Shown: piece by piece, positions 7,536-10,694 of the stretch | How positions within the stretch are numbered: position 1 is the stretch's first letter | Layout: every line of letters starts with the position of its first letter | Assembly (NCBI RefSeq): GCF_905187505.1 | Contig: NZ_CAJJIC010000084.1 | Span: 1 to 10,694 of the forward strand | Origin: an uncultured Mailhella sp. | Lineage (GTDB): Bacteria > Desulfobacterota > Desulfovibrionia > Desulfovibrionales > Desulfovibrionaceae | Direction: 5' to 3' | Length of the DNA: 10,694 nt | Program-made: the position numbers and the translations under genes | The notes under the pieces: generated by a model | Databases searched by the model: none | What the model saw: the letters and a program-made list of their open reading frames with translations, nothing else | Told to the model about the DNA's origin: nothing

Positions 7536-9011
7536 ATGAAACGACCTCGATACTCTCTTGCGCGACATCTGGCAGGCATCGTCTCCGGCCCTCTCGTCGC
7601 GGCCGTGGTTCTTTGCTGCCCCGCCCCGGAAACGCTCGGGCCGCAGGGACTCAAGGGCCTCGCCCTCGTGCTCTGGATCATCGCCTGGTGGGTGACCGGC
7701 GCCTTCGCCCTGCCCCTGACCTCCCTGCTTGGCATCCCCCTGTGCATACTCATGGGCATCCTTCCCCTGCCGAAGGCCATCAGCTTCCTCGGCAGTCCCA
7801 CCATGCTCATCATGATAGGCTCCATGTTCCTGCTGGGAGCCATGAAGGAAAGCCGTCTCATCGAGCGCTATACCTATTCCATGGTCACTTCCTCATGGGT
7901 CAATCACAGCCCTTCAAAGCTGCTCGTCATCTACGGCTTTTCCGTCGGCATCCTCTCCGCCATCATGCCCAACATTCCCGTTGCCATACTCTTCACGACC
8001 ATTGCCGTGGAGCTCGGCAAAAGCATGAACGCCCAGCCCGGTGACATGCTCACCCGCGCCCTTGTCGTGTGCAGCGGCGCGGGCGCCAACCTCGGAGGCG
8101 GCGGGACTCCCGTGGGCGGCGTGCCGAACCTGCTGGTCATGGGCCTCGTGGCCTCGGCCGTCCATGAAGACATCCAATTCTGGCAATGGTCGGCCATGGG
8201 CCTCCCGCTCGCCCTCGCGTGGCTGGCGGCCATGATCGTCGTCTGCTGGTTCCTCTACATCCGCCGCTGTTCCCAGGACGGCTCGTGCATCAGCCTCGAC
8301 GTCGTGCACGACAGGCTCAAGGCCCTGGGTCCCATGTCCCGCAAGGAAAAAATCTCTCTCTTCGTCCTCGTCGTCGCCCTGTTCTGCTGGAGCTTCGGTC
8401 AGCCCGTCTGCTCGTTCCTCGGCCTCAAAACTCTGGCCTCCCTGCTGAACACCCCGTTCATCGCCATCGTCGCCGGCGTCTCGCTCTTCCTCATCCCCGT
8501 GGGCGCGGGAGAAAAGGTCTCCTTCGCCATGGACTGGAAAAGCGGCGTCAGGGCCGTCAACTGGGACATCATCATCTTCATCGCAGGCGCGCTCATGCTG
8601 GGACAGGTCATGATCGACAGCCATATCGACACCTGGCTCGGCGAACTGCTCGGCGGTCTGCTCACCGGCCTCTCGCCCGAACTTGTCTGGCTCACGCTCA
8701 TCGTCGTCTGCGCGGTCATGGCGCAGATCATCAATCCCGTGGCCGTCATTTCCCTGCTGGTACCCATGTCCGCCAGCTTCGCGGCCCAGAACGGCCTGCC
8801 TCCCGTCACGGTGAGCGTCACCGTGGGCATGTCCGCCAATCTCGCCGTCATGTTCCCCTTCTCTTCTCCGCCCATGGCCGCGGCGCTGCTGGGCTCGGAA
8901 GGCTACGTGACTTCCGGCGACTTCTTCAAGGTCTCCATCCCGCTGCTGATCATCTGCATGATGCTGGCATGGCTCGTGGGCATGACTCTGGGGCCGCTCG
9001 TCTTCCGCTGA
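7536..9011 (+). CDS. SLC13/DASS-family anion transporter, altered substrate motifs
   Basis: A 491-residue inner-membrane protein with about 11-12 hydrophobic segments. The family usually couples sodium to uptake of di/tricarboxylates or sulfate. The two-fold repeat is visible: GANLGGGGTPVGGVPN (183-198) corresponds to the usual IGG-x-ATPIGTPPN motif, and SANLAVMFPFSSPPM (433-447) to the second copy, where SSPPM replaces ATPPN. The paired SNT tips that bind carboxylate read PNI (145-147) and INP (399-401): the Asn is kept but Ser and Thr are lost. The substrate therefore may not be a standard dicarboxylate. AAGGA lies seven bases before the ATG. The gene is 70 bases after the flavoprotein in the same direction and before a terminator, so it belongs to the sigma-54 operon and probably imports the flavoprotein's substrate. 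Confidence 0.88.
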   Translation: MKRPRYSLARHLAGIVSGPLVAAVVLCCPAPETLGPQGLKGLALVLWIIAWWVTGAFALPLTSLLGIPLCILMGILPLPKAISFLGSPTMLIMIGSMFLLGAMKESRLIERYTYSMVTSSWVNHSPSKLLVIYGFSVGILSAIMPNIPVAILFTTIAVELGKSMNAQPGDMLTRALVVCSGAGANLGGGGTPVGGVPNLLVMGLVASAVHEDIQFWQWSAMGLPLALAWLAAMIVVCWFLYIRRCSQDGSCISLDVVHDRLKALGPMSRKEKISLFVLVVALFCWSFGQPVCSFLGLKTLASLLNTPFIAIVAGVSLFLIPVGAGEKVSFAMDWKSGVRAVNWDIIIFIAGALMLGQVMIDSHIDTWLGELLGGLLTGLSPELVWLTLIVVCAVMAQIINPVAVISLLVPMSASFAAQNGLPPVTVSVTVGMSANLAVMFPFSSPPMAAALLGSEGYVTSGDFFKVSIPLLIICMMLAWLVGMTLGPLVFR

Positions 9012-9048
9012 GCCTTCCTGCCTCCTCGCCCGAGGCCCCGTCCTTTTG

Positions 9049-9080
9049 AATGCCGCGTCCCGGAGCGACGCGGCATTTTT
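9049..9080 (+). terminator. rho-independent terminator after the transporter
   Basis: AATGCCGCGTC (9049-9059) pairs perfectly with GACGCGGCATT (9067-9077) around a seven-base loop, and the T-run continues to 9080. It ends the ferredoxin-flavoprotein-transporter operon. Confidence 0.92.
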
Positions 9081-9245
9081 CGTCGGCAGGAGCAAAAAAG
9101 CCTTACGCGCTCCGACGAGCCCCCCCAAAAACCGTACCGGACCAGGCGGACGGGCCTCCCTTGACCCGGATGATATTCCGTCCCGATGCTGCGCTGCCCG
9201 CTTCTGCGCCCATGCCCGTCTCTCTCCAAAACGCAGACGCTTTTA

Positions 9246-9263
9246 TGATACAAAATTATATCA
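9246..9263. promoter_or_regulatory. candidate operator palindrome
   Basis: TGATACAAAATTATATCA is an 18-bp imperfect palindrome with TGATA and TATCA arms, about 55 bases before the -35 of the candidate promoter. It loosely resembles Crp/FNR-type half-sites (TTGAT/ATCAA) but the spacing differs. No regulator can be named. Confidence 0.25.
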
Positions 9264-9318
9264 ACATAAAAAAACGTTGCAATTCCCCATGTTAGGCAAG
9301 AAACACCCGGTTCCTGGC

Positions 9319-9346
9319 TTGATGTTTCTCCGCAACGCGCTACACT
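9319..9346 (+). promoter_or_regulatory. candidate sigma-70 promoter of the iron-sulfur protein gene
   Basis: TTGATG (9319-9324), a 16-base spacer and TACACT (9341-9346) are close to consensus. The leader to the GTG start would be about 175 bases. Confidence 0.4.
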
Positions 9347-9512
9347 CCTTCTGCCAAATTGAGCGCATGACCCTTGTCGTGACGACGCGTTCAGAATCAT
9401 GCAGACGCTTTTTTTCACCGTCCGTCACGACATTGCAGAACCGATTTCCCTCCCCTTCGACTCCATGGCCGACACTGCGGAAACCGGCTTGTCTTTCGCT
9501 CCGACACCATAC

Positions 9513-9518
9513 AAGGAG
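9513..9518 (+). promoter_or_regulatory. ribosome binding site supporting a GTG start
   Basis: AAGGAG lies seven bases before GTG at 9526. The in-frame ATG at 9541 would be 22 bases away, too far, so GTG is preferred. Confidence 0.65.
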
Positions 9519-9525
9519 ATTGCCT

Positions 9526-10694
9526 GTGGGACATCACCTCATGCTTGAAAAACAGTCCGCCTACGGACGCATGATCGACAGACTCAACCGCTTTCCCCAG
9601 GGCGCGCCGGAATCGGAAACGCTCTATTCCATCCTGAAAATGCTCTTCACGGAGAAGGAAGCCGATCTGGTGGCGCAGATGCCCATCAAGCCCTTCACCG
9701 CGGCCGACGCTGCCAAGCGCTGGAAAATGTCCGAAGTGGAGGCTCACAAGATTCTGGACAATCTGGCGAGCCGGGCCATGCTCGTGGACATGGACAATCA
9801 CGGCGAGCAGATGTACTGCCTGCCCCCGCCCATGGCCGGATTCTTTGAATTTTCCATGATGCGCGTGCGTCAGGACGTCGACCAGAAGACCCTCGCCGAG
9901 CTCTTCAACCAGTACATCAACGTGGAAGAGGACTTCATGCGCGAACTCTTCGTCACCGGCGACACCGGCCTCGGCCGCGTCTTCGTGCAGGAGCCCACGG
10001 TGAAGGAACCCTACGCCATGGAGATTCTCGACTGGGAAAAGGCCACGCACGTCATTGAAACGGCCTCTCAGTGCGGCATCAGCATGTGCTACTGCCGCCA
10101 CAAGAAGCAGCACCTCGGCACGGCCTGCGACGCTCCCATGGACATCTGCATGACCTTCAACACCGCGGCCCACTCGCTCATCAAGCACGGTCATGCGCGC
10201 GAGGTGAGCAAGAGCGAGTGCATGGAACTTCTGCATCAGGCCTGGGAACACAATCTCGTGCAGTTCGGCGAAAACGTCCGTCAGGGCGTGAACTTCATCT
10301 GCAACTGCTGCGGCTGCTGCTGCGAGGCTCTGGGAGCAGTAAAGCGCTTCCAGATGACGCAGACCATCCACTCAAACTTCATCATGCAGAGAAACGAGTC
10401 CGCCTGCGTCAACTGCGGCCGCTGCGTCCAGCTCTGCCCCGTGAACGCCCTCACCATGGAACGTGACGCCGAAGGAAAAAGGCACATCGACTTCAACGCC
10501 GAACTGTGCCTCGGCTGCGGCGTGTGCACCCGCGGCTGCAATCACGGAGCCATCACCCTCGTGCCCCGTCCCGAGCGCACCATCACGCCTCTCAACACCA
10601 CCCACAGAGCCGTGGTCATGGCCACCGAACGCGGCAACCTGCAGGACCTCATCTTCGACAACCGCATGCTCTTCAGCCATCGCCTGCTGGCTGG
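9526..10694 (+). CDS. winged-helix-like, cysteine-rich 4Fe-4S protein (partial, runs off the window)
   Basis: 389 complete codons are seen, and the 3' end lies beyond the window. Residues about 32-90 resemble a winged helix (PFTAADAAKRWKMSEVEAHK, then ILDNLASRAMLVDM). Residues 183-208 hold a first cysteine group: C183, C188-Y-C190, C201 and C208, with nearby histidines (CRHKKQH). A second group, FICNCCGCCCEAL (257-269), packs six cysteines into eight residues. Two ferredoxin motifs follow: C294-x2-C297-x2-C300-x3-C304-P and C328-x2-C331-x2-C334-x3-C338. Proteins with this cysteine layout are, as I recall, common and uncharacterised in sulfate reducers and other anaerobes. Likely roles are redox sensing or electron transfer; the DNA-binding idea rests only on the helix pattern. 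It is separated from the preceding operon by a strong terminator and should be transcribed independently. Confidence 0.85.
   Translation, partial: MGHHLMLEKQSAYGRMIDRLNRFPQGAPESETLYSILKMLFTEKEADLVAQMPIKPFTAADAAKRWKMSEVEAHKILDNLASRAMLVDMDNHGEQMYCLPPPMAGFFEFSMMRVRQDVDQKTLAELFNQYINVEEDFMRELFVTGDTGLGRVFVQEPTVKEPYAMEILDWEKATHVIETASQCGISMCYCRHKKQHLGTACDAPMDICMTFNTAAHSLIKHGHAREVSKSECMELLHQAWEHNLVQFGENVRQGVNFICNCCGCCCEALGAVKRFQMTQTIHSNFIMQRNESACVNCGRCVQLCPVNALTMERDAEGKRHIDFNAELCLGCGVCTRGCNHGAITLVPRPERTITPLNTTHRAVVMATERGNLQDLIFDNRMLFSHRLLA

Larger units (their letters stand above)
9081..9525. other. intergenic region before the iron-sulfur protein
   Basis: There are 445 bases with no convincing gene. 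The short open frames here on both strands lack family character. The stretch around 9241-9276 is strongly AT-rich against a GC-rich background and holds an imperfect palindrome. A possible promoter lies at 9319-9346. The rest shows nothing recognisable. Confidence 0.6.

Noticed and set aside
7914..9128. Leftward open frame opposite the transporter
   Set aside because: Its Asp/Glu/Gly/His-rich product is the expected antisense of hydrophobic coding sequence, and it also crosses the operon terminator.
9315..9330. Second sigma-54 promoter upstream of the iron-sulfur gene
   Set aside because: TGGC is present but the -12 GC is missing at the required spacing.
9415..10371. Leftward open frame opposite the iron-sulfur protein
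   Set aside because: The opposite strand encodes conserved ferredoxin and cysteine motifs with a good ribosome binding site; this frame has none.

Overview
The window reads as about 10.7 kb of a GC-rich, anaerobic, sulfate-reducer-like bacterial chromosome. A Desulfovibrionaceae-type host is my inference. It rests on an AprA/AprB-like flavoprotein and ferredoxin pair, a sigma-54 activator with a textbook -24/-12 promoter, and a cysteine-rich iron-sulfur protein. No rRNA, tRNA, CRISPR array, insertion sequence or phage gene is visible.

Left part (1-1288): a FadR-type GntR regulator (122-778) follows what may be the last codons of an upstream gene. A 510-base gap then holds no convincing gene, but near 1047-1107 it has an AT-richer patch with a possible promoter and two short palindromes, upstream of the zinc operon.

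Zinc operon (1289-3834): znuA, znuC and znuB are tightly packed with overlapping stops and starts. They encode a periplasmic metal-binding protein, an ATPase and a permease. A strong rho-independent terminator (3844-3884) closes the operon, and its loop contains the stop codon of the convergent regulator gene.

Central module (3864-9080): a sigma-54 enhancer-binding activator is encoded leftward (5372-3864). Divergent from it, behind an exact-match sigma-54 promoter (5481-5496), lie a short two-cluster ferredoxin, a cytoplasmic FAD oxidoreductase and an SLC13/DASS-type anion transporter, followed by a strong terminator (9049-9080). The flavoprotein and ferredoxin have the layout of APS reductase, but by hand alignment the flavoprotein lacks the APS-binding residues, and the transporter has altered SNT substrate motifs. 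My interpretation is an inducible uptake-plus-redox module for an unidentified organic anion. This is the best candidate for something undescribed.

Right part (9081-10694): a 445-base stretch with a possible promoter and a palindrome precedes a protein cut off by the window edge. That protein combines an N-terminal winged-helix-like segment, two unusual cysteine clusters and a 2x[4Fe-4S] ferredoxin domain. Coordinates and motifs come from direct reading. Family assignments rest on remembered motifs, not on searches.
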